The notes: generated by a model not told the origin, from the letters alone. Counted from the stretch's first letter, positions 15,926 to 23,147 are shown. The stretch: 29,686 bases of DNA from CAVDWX01 sp963612735 (GCA_963612735.1 CAVDWX010000083.1:1-29686), one strand, 5' to 3'. Numbers and translations are program-made.

Positions 15926-15948
15926 ATATAAATATTCTTTGATATAAT
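15919..15948 (+). promoter_or_regulatory. Promoter of the zinc-ribbon membrane protein gene
   Basis: TTAACT (15919-15924) and TATAAT (15943-15948) with a TGA extended -10 are separated by 18 bp. The leader of about 55 nt ends with AAGGAGG at 15997-16003, 6 nt before the ATG. Confidence 0.55.
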
Positions 15949-16009
15949 CTTTACGAAACAAAAGATAAAAATTTTATCGTGTTCTTATAATAAATAAAGG
16001 AGGTTATGT

Positions 16010-16708
16010 ATGAGTATTTATTATCAAAGAGCAAATTTTATTCGTTATGATCACTACGTCTGTGCACACTGCGGAAAAACATTAAAAACCGTTAAATCCA
16101 CTGTCACTAAAAACGCTAATGACGTTTCAAAATATTTTGCTAAAGAATATTTTTATCGAGACAATTATGTGGAAGGTCAATCCTATAATATTGTCAATCT
16201 ATATCGCGACGTCTATCACGATGGGTGTTGCTGCAAAGATTGCGCTAGAGCAGGAAAAGGAAAGTATTTGGTTCCAAACGCGATAGATGGAGGTTTAGGC
16301 AAATTCCTTCTTATTTTGAGTTGGATATTATTTGGCATTAGTGCCGCTACTTTTTTAATGGCATTAGTTGCTAATGGGTCTAAATTCGAATTAAGTACAT
16401 TAATCTTTTTAATCCCTACACTTCTATTTTTGGCTCTCGCAATATTCCTTATTGTCATTAGAAAAAAGAGAGAGAAAAAATTAAGCAAGATTAATTTTAA
16501 TTACAATAACAATTCATCTTCAAACACTAACGTTCCGCCCACTAATAATGTCCCACCAGTGAACAATGTAAATACAAACAAAAACACCTTAGGTGGAACT
16601 TCTCCTAGCGCTCCTAACACTTCAAGCGCTCCACGAAATAGTTTAGGAAATTCCTTAGGTGGAAATTCATCTTCTAAACCTACTAGTAATAAAAATAAAT
16701 TAGGATAA
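16010..16708 (+). CDS. Zinc-ribbon membrane protein with Asn/Ser/Pro-rich tail
   Basis: A 232-residue protein of unknown function. The N-terminal part is a zinc-ribbon-like domain with C18-x2-C21 and a second knuckle at C73-C74-C75-x2-C78. Two membrane helices follow (about residues 97-121 and 128-150), then a basic stop-transfer (RKKREKK), then a 70-residue low-complexity tail rich in Asn, Ser, Pro and Gly with short repeats (NNVPP twice, NSLG twice, LGG twice). Both termini are predicted on the same side; the zinc domain and the basic stretch suggest the cytoplasm. It has a strong extended -10 promoter, AAGGAGG, and a strong terminator, so it is an independent and probably well expressed gene. 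The TM2-domain protein at 26204 shares only the zinc-ribbon-plus-membrane plan. Confidence 0.65.
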   Translation: MSIYYQRANFIRYDHYVCAHCGKTLKTVKSTVTKNANDVSKYFAKEYFYRDNYVEGQSYNIVNLYRDVYHDGCCCKDCARAGKGKYLVPNAIDGGLGKFLLILSWILFGISAATFLMALVANGSKFELSTLIFLIPTLLFLALAIFLIVIRKKREKKLSKINFNYNNNSSSNTNVPPTNNVPPVNNVNTNKNTLGGTSPSAPNTSSAPRNSLGNSLGGNSSSKPTSNKNKLG

Positions 16709-16721
16709 GATGTATTGAATA

Positions 16722-16752
16722 AAAATAGCACGTCATTGACGTGCTTTTTTTA
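16722..16752. terminator. Strong bidirectional intrinsic terminator
   Basis: AGCACGTCA (16727-16735) pairs with TGACGTGCT (16737-16745), followed by seven T on the plus strand. TATTTTTATT follows on the minus strand, ending the gene at 16753 as well. Confidence 0.9.
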
Positions 16753-17733
16753 TTAAAGATTAATCGAATAAACCTTATTCATAAAAAACAATTTGCCAAA
16801 GATATATTTATTAGATCCAGCTTCTGAATATGTGATAATTCTACCATTATCATCGATATCTAAATCTTCAATCATCGGAGGACATTTTAATTTCTTTTCA
16901 TATTGAGAAATAAAATAAGTTTCAGCATTTAGATAGTCATCGATCTTATCTTGTTTAGATAAATCATATTTATAAATTGAAGAAGATTTAATTCCCCATG
17001 AAGTCGATAAATATAAATAATTATCTTTAACCGCTACGCCTTGCACCAAATCAATTATCGAAAAGATTTTTGAGGGTTTAGAAAAATCGACGGTTTTTTT
17101 AACTCTATCAATTTTATAAGAGCACACTATCGCTTTATGAGTTTCATTCTGATAATGGATTTCGTGTTCCGATAAATATTCGCTATTTTCCTTATTAAAT
17201 TCGCCAACATATAAATACGTGTCATCGCTAAAAACATAAGAAGAGTGATTATGGACTTTAATGTTTCTATTTTGTAATGATACTTTCTTATTATTCATCA
17301 AAACATCATAAGGAATTTGATATAATCCTTCTCCTTCTGAAGCGATATAAAAGGAATTGGTATATTTTTCATAAGCAATTCCTCCAGTATGAGTTAAAGA
17401 TGGAACTTTAAATTCATCATCTTCATATAATTCAACATAATTCAACGATTTATTATTAGCAATATAAATGCGAGATGCGTCCTTATTATTGCTCATATAA
17501 GTAGAGCAGATATAATTACCATCATGATAAGTGATACCTTGTTGAATGGCTCCACTATTAAGGCCAGGAATATTAATCGTATCTTTATTAAGCTTATAAA
17601 AATCAAAGTAGAAAGCGAATTTAAAGATATTACCATTAATGACAACAAGAGCCACTAAAGAGATTAAAAATACTGGTATAACGATAATAATGCGGATGAA
17701 GGTTGATAGTTTAGATTTCTTTTTATTTCCCAT
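16753..17733 (-). CDS. Membrane-anchored beta-propeller-like extracytoplasmic protein
   Basis: A 326-residue protein with a Lys-rich N-terminus, one membrane helix (about residues 12-34), and an outside domain of repeating strand pairs with YxIYxY-like ends: 'GITYHDGNYICSTYMS', 'GGIAYEKYTNSFYIASEG', 'DDTYLYVGEF', 'GVAVKDNYLYLSTSWG' and 'EDLDIDDNGRIITYSEAG'. This is the pattern of a six-bladed beta-propeller (SGL/NHL-like). The 'CPPMIEDL...SEAGSNKY' segment resembles the 'PPM-E-L...FESA..KY' stretch common in secreted propellers of Gram-positive bacteria. No catalytic residues were identified; ligand unknown. AAAGGA precedes the ATG, but a perfect 12-bp inverted repeat (17725-17759) places the start codon in a hairpin arm. 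The gene lies 53 nt after the 76-aa gene on the same strand. Confidence 0.65.
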   Translation of the reverse strand: MGNKKKSKLSTFIRIIIVIPVFLISLVALVVINGNIFKFAFYFDFYKLNKDTINIPGLNSGAIQQGITYHDGNYICSTYMSNNKDASRIYIANNKSLNYVELYEDDEFKVPSLTHTGGIAYEKYTNSFYIASEGEGLYQIPYDVLMNNKKVSLQNRNIKVHNHSSYVFSDDTYLYVGEFNKENSEYLSEHEIHYQNETHKAIVCSYKIDRVKKTVDFSKPSKIFSIIDLVQGVAVKDNYLYLSTSWGIKSSSIYKYDLSKQDKIDDYLNAETYFISQYEKKLKCPPMIEDLDIDDNGRIITYSEAGSNKYIFGKLFFMNKVYSINL

Positions 17734-17759
17734 AAATATTTGATTCCTTTATGGGAAAT
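17725..17759 (-). promoter_or_regulatory. Perfect 12-bp inverted repeat sequestering a start codon
   Basis: ATTTCCCATAAA (17725-17736) is exactly inverted at TTTATGGGAAAT (17748-17759), with an 11-nt spacer. In the minus-strand mRNA the ATG at 17733-17731 lies in the 3' arm. The Shine-Dalgarno AAAGGA straddles the stem end and loop. The hairpin could block initiation, or the DNA repeat could bind a dimeric repressor. No T-run follows, so it is not a terminator. Confidence 0.7.
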
Positions 17760-17786
17760 TTTAAAATAAACAAATCTATTTTACAA

Positions 17787-18017
17787 CTAAGCATCAACTT
17801 TAACGCGGTCAACAGTGAAACGATTATTATTAGCGCAAATATATTCAATAGAATGATTTTTAAGATTATTTTCTTCTAATACCTCAGCATTAATAAATCT
17901 GTTGCGGTAATATTTGAGCATATATTTAATCGCATCATTACGCGATATAAAGCATTTTTTAATATTGACATCGTGTCCACGAACGACACTGTTAGAAATG
18001 GTATAATATTTAATCAT
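17787..18017 (-). CDS. Small hypothetical protein, 76 aa
   Basis: Unrecognised small protein of 76 residues, soluble and basic, with a likely beta-alpha-beta layout: 'MIKYYTISNSVVRG', the helix 'SRNDAIKYMLKYYRNRF', and the strands 'SIEYICANNNRFTVDRVKV'. I chose ATG at 18017, because GAGG lies 9 nt upstream; an in-frame GTG at 18032 overlaps that ribosome-binding site and is unlikely. A consensus-like promoter (18115-18088) and a structured leader precede it. The beta-propeller gene follows by 53 nt. Confidence 0.6.
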   Translation of the reverse strand: MIKYYTISNSVVRGHDVNIKKCFISRNDAIKYMLKYYRNRFINAEVLEENNLKNHSIEYICANNNRFTVDRVKVDA

Positions 18018-18081
18018 ATGTAGATACCTCACTTTCGGGTAGTTTTACGTCTTGCCAAGGACAAGGTATCTTTCATTAGAC
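18018..18081 (-). promoter_or_regulatory. Structured 5' leader covering a Shine-Dalgarno site
   Basis: In the minus-strand RNA, GATACCT (18070-18064) can pair with AGGTATC (18029-18023), closing a 34-nt loop that contains a small GTCCTT/AAGAC hairpin. The 3' arm includes part of the GAGG ribosome-binding site. A TACC in the loop can alternatively pair with GGTA of the same arm, so two exclusive folds are possible. It matches no riboswitch class I can name. Confidence 0.4.
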
Positions 18082-18087
18082 AAAAAT

Positions 18088-18115
18088 ATAATAAAACAAT
18101 CATATAAATTGTCAA
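18088..18115 (-). promoter_or_regulatory. Promoter of the 76-aa gene
   Basis: On the minus strand a perfect TTGACA (18115-18110) is followed after 16 bp by TATTAT (18093-18088). Transcription would begin near 18081, giving a leader of about 64 nt. Confidence 0.6.
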
Positions 18116-18116
18116 G

Positions 18117-18128
18117 GAAAACGTTTTC
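18117..18128. promoter_or_regulatory. GAAAACGTTTTC palindrome, LacI/CcpA-operator-like
   Basis: A perfect 12-bp palindrome with a central CG lies 1 nt upstream of the -35 box of the 76-aa gene. It matches the core of the cre consensus TGWAANCGNTNWCA at 12 of 14 positions; the outer T and A are missing. A LacI-family regulator is the likely ligand, which is inference. Confidence 0.45.
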
Positions 18129-18138
18129 TTTAATTAAA

Positions 18139-18158
18139 TTAATTTATTAATAAATTAA
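18139..18158. repeat. 20-bp perfect all-AT palindrome after the aldehyde dehydrogenase gene
   Basis: TTAATTTATT is followed directly by its inverse AATAAATTAA. With no G-C pairs it is a poor terminator stem; it could be a protein-binding site or chance in AT-rich sequence. Confidence 0.4.
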
Positions 18159-18160
18159 AA

Positions 18161-19567
18161 TTATTTAACTATTTTTTTAATTAGCTTTAATTTCTTTTTA
18201 TTATATGGATGCTCACGAAGAGATAAATTGCCCTTAGTTTTACCAATTAACACGGTTTGAGGATGAGAAAATTCTTTAAAACCCCATTCCCCGTGATAAG
18301 CGCCCATACCACTATGACCGACGCCATTAAAAGGAACCCCAGTAATTAAAGAATGAATGAGCACTTCGTTAATGGCTCCACCACCAAATTGGGATTTTGA
18401 CATCACTTTTTTAGCCCATTTGATGTTTTTCGTAAATATGTACATGGCAAGAGGATGTTCGCGTGAATCTATGATCTCAATCATATTATCTATTTCATCA
18501 TCATTTATTTCTACAATCGGAAGAAGAGGAGAAAATAATTCTCGCCTTACTATTTCTTCATTCATATAAACAGGATAAATTAAAGTTGGTTCTATTTTAA
18601 GTGCAGAAGAATCATATCTTCCTCCAAATATAATTCGACTTTGATATTTTTTAATATCATTAACAGCGTTATTAAATGAAGTTTCTCCAATCATCCTTGG
18701 ATATTCTTTATTTAATAAAGGTGATTCACCGATTTGTTTTTTAATTGCCATTTTAAGTTTATTAATAAAATCGCCGCTAATTTGTTTAGCCACTAAAACG
18801 GAATTGATATTGATACAAATTTGTCCACTATTAGCGATTTTACAAAAGGCTATTTTTCTTGCGGCATCCATAATATCAGCGTCTTTTCTAATAATGCACC
18901 AATTGCCTTCTTCTCCACCTAATTCCAAAGTGACAGGAACTAAATTATCTTTGGCTAAATCTAGGACGTGTTTTCCAATTCGAGGAGAACCGGTATAAAA
19001 GATTTTATCGACCTTTTCTTGAAGGAGATAGTCGCTGACATCATGACCTCCTCCAAGAATAGCTATATATTTATCATTAAAGGTTTGAGAAATAATTTTA
19101 ATTAAAACATCTGTAGTGTGTTTGGATTTAGAACTAGTCTTTAATATGGCTGTATTACCCGCTGCTATAGATGAAGCTAGGACGCTAAGGGATAAAAAGA
19201 CAGGAAAATTAAAAGGAGAAACAATTGCGCTGACGCCATACGGCATTTTATAAACATAAGTCTTTGTACTTGGAAAAGCTAATAAACCCGAATAATGAAT
19301 TTCTTTTTTTGCCCATTTTTTAACATTTTTTATATTTTCATTTATTTCTTTTAGTGTCGCACCAATGTCAAATAAATAAGCTTCAGTTTCACTTCTTCCT
19401 AAATCTAAATATAATGTTTCAATGAGTAAATCTTGATTATCAAGAAGCATCTTTTTTAATAATTTTAATTGTTTTAATCGAAAAGAAATGGAAAGAGTTT
19501 CACCGCTATTAAAATACTCTTTTTGTTTTTTGACTAAATTAGAAACATAATCTTTAGTGTATTCCAT
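18161..19567 (-). CDS. Aldehyde dehydrogenase, class 3-like short form
   Basis: A 468-residue NAD(P)-dependent aldehyde dehydrogenase of the short ALDH3-type group. Key residues are present: 'SPFNFPVFLS' with the oxyanion Asn, 'FYTGSPRIGKHV' in the cofactor site, 'VTLELGGEEGN' with the general-base Glu, and 'NSGQICIN' with the catalytic Cys. 'EEG' after LELGG, where most members have KSP or KNP, is unusual. The last 30 residues (HPYNKKKLKLIKKIVK) are strongly basic; in ALDH3 enzymes the tail often associates with membranes. It starts 2 nt after cysE on the same strand, so it is the third gene of the cysK-cysE operon. The substrate is unknown; fatty aldehydes are plausible for the group. Confidence 0.88.
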   Translation of the reverse strand: MEYTKDYVSNLVKKQKEYFNSGETLSISFRLKQLKLLKKMLLDNQDLLIETLYLDLGRSETEAYLFDIGATLKEINENIKNVKKWAKKEIHYSGLLAFPSTKTYVYKMPYGVSAIVSPFNFPVFLSLSVLASSIAAGNTAILKTSSKSKHTTDVLIKIISQTFNDKYIAILGGGHDVSDYLLQEKVDKIFYTGSPRIGKHVLDLAKDNLVPVTLELGGEEGNWCIIRKDADIMDAARKIAFCKIANSGQICININSVLVAKQISGDFINKLKMAIKKQIGESPLLNKEYPRMIGETSFNNAVNDIKKYQSRIIFGGRYDSSALKIEPTLIYPVYMNEEIVRRELFSPLLPIVEINDDEIDNMIEIIDSREHPLAMYIFTKNIKWAKKVMSKSQFGGGAINEVLIHSLITGVPFNGVGHSGMGAYHGEWGFKEFSHPQTVLIGKTKGNLSLREHPYNKKKLKLIKKIVK

Positions 19568-19569
19568 AT

Positions 19570-20331
19570 TTATTTCTTTTTAATTTCTTTATTCCCTCTA
19601 TCAGTATAAATGACACTCGTATCATCCACTACTGAATTAACAATAAAAACGTTACTCCCGATAGTCACTCTCTCACCAATAACAGTTTCTCCACCTAAAA
19701 TAGAAGCGCCTGAATAAATAGTCACATAATCTTTGATGGTAGGATGCCTTTTTGCTCCGTATAAGGCATGTCCACCTTTTAAAGACAAAGCACCAAGTGT
19801 TACCCCGTGATAAATCTTTACATAATTTCCAATAACACTCGTTTGACCAATAACTATTCCAGTACCATGATCAATAAAAAACGGAACACCAATTTCAGCA
19901 CCTGGATGAATATCTATACCCGTTAAAGAATGAGCTTTTTCAGTGATGATACGAGGAATATATGAAATACCCATAGTATATAAGATATGAGCAATTCGAT
20001 AATATATAATTGCTAAATATCCTGGATAAGTAAAAACAATTTCTTCCTTGCTTTCCGCAGCGGGGTCACTATCCATAAAATAGGACAAATCTTTTTCTAA
20101 ATCACTTCCTAATTGATCGATTTTATTAATGAATAAATCTCCATCATTTTTATCGATGTAATCATGAAACAATTCTTTTATTTGTTCTAGTTTTGCTAAT
20201 TTATAAGTTTCAATATTATCTTCTATTTGTTCAAAGTAGCCTAAAAAAATATATTGTTTGATAGAATCAATAAATTCATAAATCTTATTAAAATTAGGAA
20301 GATTATTAAAATCAGTCTTTAATCTCATCAT
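19570..20331 (-). CDS. cysE: Serine O-acetyltransferase
   Basis: CysE acetylates serine to O-acetylserine, the substrate of cysteine synthase. The 253-residue protein has an N-terminal helical domain (about residues 1-125) followed by the left-handed beta-helix with hexapeptide repeats: 'IDIHPGAEIGVPFFIDHGTGIVIGQTSVIGNYVKI...'. The catalytic DHGTG His/Asp and the 'GAKRHPTIKDYVTIYSGASILGG' segment are intact. I chose ATG at 20331, because GGAG lies 6 nt upstream; the frame is open to 20364 but that extension lies inside cysK. It overlaps the cysK 3' end by 20 nt. The N-terminal domain is the longer type seen in EpsC-like enzymes. Confidence 0.94.
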   Translation of the reverse strand: MMRLKTDFNNLPNFNKIYEFIDSIKQYIFLGYFEQIEDNIETYKLAKLEQIKELFHDYIDKNDGDLFINKIDQLGSDLEKDLSYFMDSDPAAESKEEIVFTYPGYLAIIYYRIAHILYTMGISYIPRIITEKAHSLTGIDIHPGAEIGVPFFIDHGTGIVIGQTSVIGNYVKIYHGVTLGALSLKGGHALYGAKRHPTIKDYVTIYSGASILGGETVIGERVTIGSNVFIVNSVVDDTSVIYTDRGNKEIKKK

Positions 20332-21229
20332 AACGATCTCCATTATCAGGGAAAATAACGACAACTTTGGAATGAGGATGTTCTTTTAATATTTTTATCC
20401 CGCCCCACAAATTCGCGCCACTAGATATGCCAACATTTATTTTCTCTATGTGAAATAAAATTTCTCTCATCTTAATGGCATCATCACTACTAACAGTAAT
20501 GATTTCATCAACATATTGTTTAAGAAAAGTACGAGGAACAAAATTAGCGCCTATCCCCTGTATTTTATGTTGGCTAGCATAACATTTAGTGAGTAAAGGC
20601 GATTCTTTAGGTTCTAAACCAATAATCTTTGTTGGAGCATTGATTGATTTAAAAAATTGTCCAATTCCAGAAATAGTCCCACCAGTTCCAATTCCAGCAA
20701 CAATATAGTCAACATCTTTTAAATTTTCATAAATTTCAGGTCCAGTAATATGAAAATGGCTAAGAGGGTTAGCTAAATTATTAAATTGCGATAAGCATAA
20801 ATATTTTTGATCACTAATTAATAATTCGTTAACTTTATCGGAACATTCTTTCATACCGCCTTCAATAAGGAGAAGTTCCCCTCCAGCATTTTTAATTAAA
20901 TCCCTTCGTTGCTTGCTCATCGTCCTAGGCATAACAATAACAGCTTTTAAACCAAGATAATGAGCGATATAAGAAATAGATATTCCCATATTTCCTGAAG
21001 TAGGTTCTATTAAAATGGTGTCTTCATCTAATTTATTATTGTTATAGGCAGATATAAACATTTCTAAAGCTGGTATATCTTTAATACTTCCCGTTAGGTT
21101 TTTATCTTCCCTTTTAGCGTATATTTCCCCTTGAAGATGAAACTCTTCTTCAATTGAGCTTAATCGAATAAGAGGTGCATTTAAGACTTTACTTTTAAGT
21201 TCATTTAATTTATCTAAATAATTATTCAT
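20312..21229 (-). CDS. cysK: Cysteine synthase (O-acetylserine sulfhydrylase)
   Basis: This PLP enzyme makes cysteine from O-acetylserine and sulfide. The 305-residue protein carries the PLP lysine in 'LTGSIKD', the substrate loop 'EPTSGNMGISI', and the phosphate loop 'GIGTGGTISGIG'. Two departures from typical CysK are seen: GSIKDIPA lacks the Arg of GSVKDR, and the loop has SGNMG rather than SGNTG. Either could reflect a CysM-like or broader specificity; cysE directly downstream supports cysteine synthesis. The start at 21229 has no Shine-Dalgarno site and lies 6 nt after the -10 of a good promoter (21264-21236). It is divergent from glycerate kinase. Confidence 0.92.
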   Translation of the reverse strand: MNNYLDKLNELKSKVLNAPLIRLSSIEEEFHLQGEIYAKREDKNLTGSIKDIPALEMFISAYNNNKLDEDTILIEPTSGNMGISISYIAHYLGLKAVIVMPRTMSKQRRDLIKNAGGELLLIEGGMKECSDKVNELLISDQKYLCLSQFNNLANPLSHFHITGPEIYENLKDVDYIVAGIGTGGTISGIGQFFKSINAPTKIIGLEPKESPLLTKCYASQHKIQGIGANFVPRTFLKQYVDEIITVSSDDAIKMREILFHIEKINVGISSGANLWGGIKILKEHPHSKVVVIFPDNGDRYDEIKD

Positions 21230-21235
21230 ACCAAA

Positions 21236-21264
21236 ATTATTGTTAAATATTTATGTAATTTCAA
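21236..21264 (-). promoter_or_regulatory. Promoter of the cysK-cysE-aldehyde dehydrogenase operon, leaderless
   Basis: TTGAAA (21264-21259), a 17-bp spacer and AATAAT (21241-21236) on the minus strand end 6 nt before the cysK ATG. No leader is available for a T-box or other riboswitch. Confidence 0.55.
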
Positions 21265-21333
21265 GTAATGTGATGAAAAAGCGATAGCCTACTAAAAAAA
21301 ACATCACATGAATATCAAAAGAAAGAAAATCAG

Positions 21334-21342
21334 TGCTAAAAT
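21334..21342 (+). promoter_or_regulatory. Extended -10 of glycerate kinase
   Basis: TGC-TAAAAT ends 10 nt before the ATG at 21353, giving a leader of about 3-4 nt without a Shine-Dalgarno site. Confidence 0.45.
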
Positions 21343-21352
21343 TTAAAATGTT

Positions 21353-22453
21353 ATGAAAAAGATTCTTCTTTGTTCTGATTCCTTTAAAGGGACTCTATCA
21401 TCGAGTGAAATTAATAAAATAGCGATAAATATCATCAATGATAAATATCAAAATGATTTTATCTTAACTGCGCTTCCAATCGCGGATGGAGGAGAAGGAA
21501 GCCTAGACGTCATTAAATACATTTATAAAGATAAAGGTCAAATAATAGAAATTAAGACGATAGATGCAGAATATAATGCGATCTCTATTCCAATCTATAT
21601 AAAAGAAGATACGGCTTATATTGAAACAAGTAAAATTATTGGTATGCCCAATATTAAAGGAAGTATCGCTCCCATAAAAAGAACATCTAAAGGGATAGGA
21701 ATAGTTGTTAAAGAACTGATTGATAGGAATATAAAAACCATCTATATCGCTTTAGGAGGTAGTTCCAATAATGAGGTAGGGATTGGTGTGCTCACTGAAT
21801 TAGGAATAAATTTTAATATCAACGAATCAACTGCGGATAATATCAAAGATATAAAAGATATCGATATAAGTAAGATTAATCCAAAACTTTTAGAAACTAA
21901 ATTTATTGTTTTATGTGATGTAAATTCCCCTTTAACTGGTCCAAAAGGAGCAACTTATAATTATGGACCTCAAAAAGGATTCACCTATAAAGAATTAAAC
22001 GAATTAGAAATCGCTATTTATCATTATCAAAATCTATTAGAAACTAAATTCAAAAAGAAAATAAAAAACGTTCCTTATTTAGGGAGTGCCGGTGGATTAG
22101 CGTCAGCCTTTTATTTATTTTTAAATGCTGAAATTAAATCAGGTAGTGAAACGATTCTTGAATTATATAATTTTAAATCATTAATTGAAGATAATGATGT
22201 CGTTATCACTGGAGAAGGTGCACTTGATGAACAATCTTTTGAAGGAAAAGTATTAGGAGGAATCTTAAAATATTTAAAAGATACATCAAAATTATATGTC
22301 TTATGTGGCATCAATCGATTTAAAAAAGATATTGGACTTAATATTATAGAAATAACTCCTAGAGGTATGGATAAAAACGAAAGCAAAATAAAAGCAAAGC
22401 AACTATATGAAACTGCCTTGCTAAATTTATTAAATTATTTAAAAACTAAATAA
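21353..22453 (+). CDS. Glycerate kinase, GlxK/GarK family
   Basis: A 366-residue glycerate kinase of the bacterial GlxK/GarK fold, which phosphorylates D-glycerate. Hallmarks are 'CSDSFKGTLSSSEI' at the N-terminus, 'ALPIADGGEGSLD', 'ALGGSSNNEVGIGVL', 'CDVNSPLTGPKGATYNYGPQKG', and 'VITGEGALDEQSFEGKV', all in order and intact; 'SSNNEVG' differs slightly from the usual SATNDGG. Members yield 2- or 3-phosphoglycerate, and the sequence does not settle which. It is a lone gene, divergent from cysK. Its 3' end overlaps that of convergent deoC by 8 nt, leaving no room for a terminator. Confidence 0.93.
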   Translation: MKKILLCSDSFKGTLSSSEINKIAINIINDKYQNDFILTALPIADGGEGSLDVIKYIYKDKGQIIEIKTIDAEYNAISIPIYIKEDTAYIETSKIIGMPNIKGSIAPIKRTSKGIGIVVKELIDRNIKTIYIALGGSSNNEVGIGVLTELGINFNINESTADNIKDIKDIDISKINPKLLETKFIVLCDVNSPLTGPKGATYNYGPQKGFTYKELNELEIAIYHYQNLLETKFKKKIKNVPYLGSAGGLASAFYLFLNAEIKSGSETILELYNFKSLIEDNDVVITGEGALDEQSFEGKVLGGILKYLKDTSKLYVLCGINRFKKDIGLNIIEITPRGMDKNESKIKAKQLYETALLNLLNYLKTK

Positions 22454-23081
22454 TCTTAGTGCCGTTACTAGTTCCGATTCGAGTGGCCCCAGCTTCGACC
22501 ATTGCTAATAAATCTTCATGAGTTTTTACTCCGCCTGAAGCTTTTACACCCATTTCTTTACCGACGGTTTCTCTCATCAATTTGACGTCATGCACATTCG
22601 CCCCACCTGTTGAAAATCCAGTTGAGGTCTTTACAAAATCCGCTCCCGCTTTTTTAGCGAGCAAGCAAGCTCTTACTTTTTCTTCATCAGTTAATAAGCA
22701 GGTTTCAATGATCACTTTTAAAACAAGTTTTCCCGCTACTTCTTTTATTTTTTTAATTTCAGTATAGACATAATCATCGTTTCCTTCTTTTAAGGCTCCG
22801 ACATTGATGACCATATCGATTTCATTAGCTCCGTGAAGAATGGCTAATTCGGCTTCTTTCACTTTAATTTCAGTTTCATTGGCCCCAAGTGGGAAACCGA
22901 TAACAGTACAAACTTTAACATCGCTCCCTTTTAGACATTCTTTAGCTAAACTAACATAACAAGGATTAACGCAAACTGACATGAAATCAAAATCAATAGC
23001 TTCTTTACAAAGATGTTTGATATCTTCGCCTGTCGCTGTTGGCTTTAATAATGTATGATCAATTAATTTATTGTAGTTCAT
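22446..23081 (-). CDS. deoC: Deoxyribose-phosphate aldolase
   Basis: DeoC cleaves 2-deoxyribose 5-phosphate to glyceraldehyde 3-phosphate and acetaldehyde in deoxynucleoside breakdown. The 211-residue protein has 'LIDHTLLKPTAT' at the N-terminus, 'EIDMVINVGAL', 'LKVIIETCLLTDEE', the Schiff-base Lys in 'FVKTSTGFSTGGA', and 'VKASGGVKTHEDLL' near the end. I chose ATG at 23081, which follows GTGGAGG by about 9 nt and gives the family's usual N-terminus. It is not next to other nucleoside genes; rpmF lies upstream, with a weak terminator between. Acetaldehyde from DeoC could feed the aldehyde dehydrogenase at 18161, which is speculation. Confidence 0.96.
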   Translation of the reverse strand: MNYNKLIDHTLLKPTATGEDIKHLCKEAIDFDFMSVCVNPCYVSLAKECLKGSDVKVCTVIGFPLGANETEIKVKEAELAILHGANEIDMVINVGALKEGNDDYVYTEIKKIKEVAGKLVLKVIIETCLLTDEEKVRACLLAKKAGADFVKTSTGFSTGGANVHDVKLMRETVGKEMGVKASGGVKTHEDLLAMVEAGATRIGTSNGTKII

Positions 23082-23110
23082 TATACAATTCCTCCACCTA
23101 TATATTAGCA

Positions 23111-23136
23111 AAATAAAAAGGCCATTTCGACCTTTT
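23111..23136 (-). terminator. Weak terminator between rpmF and deoC
   Basis: AAAAGG (23136-23131) pairs with CCTTTT (23121-23115 region) around a 9-nt loop, followed by a T-rich stretch on the minus strand. With only two G-C pairs, some readthrough into deoC is likely. Confidence 0.5.
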
Positions 23137-23147
23137 ATAGTTTTGGA

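Noticed and set aside
18018..18081. Known riboswitch (preQ1, purine, SAM, guanidine) in the leader of the 76-aa gene
   Set aside because: The leader lacks the conserved core sequences of each class I compared from memory; reported only as an unassigned structured leader.
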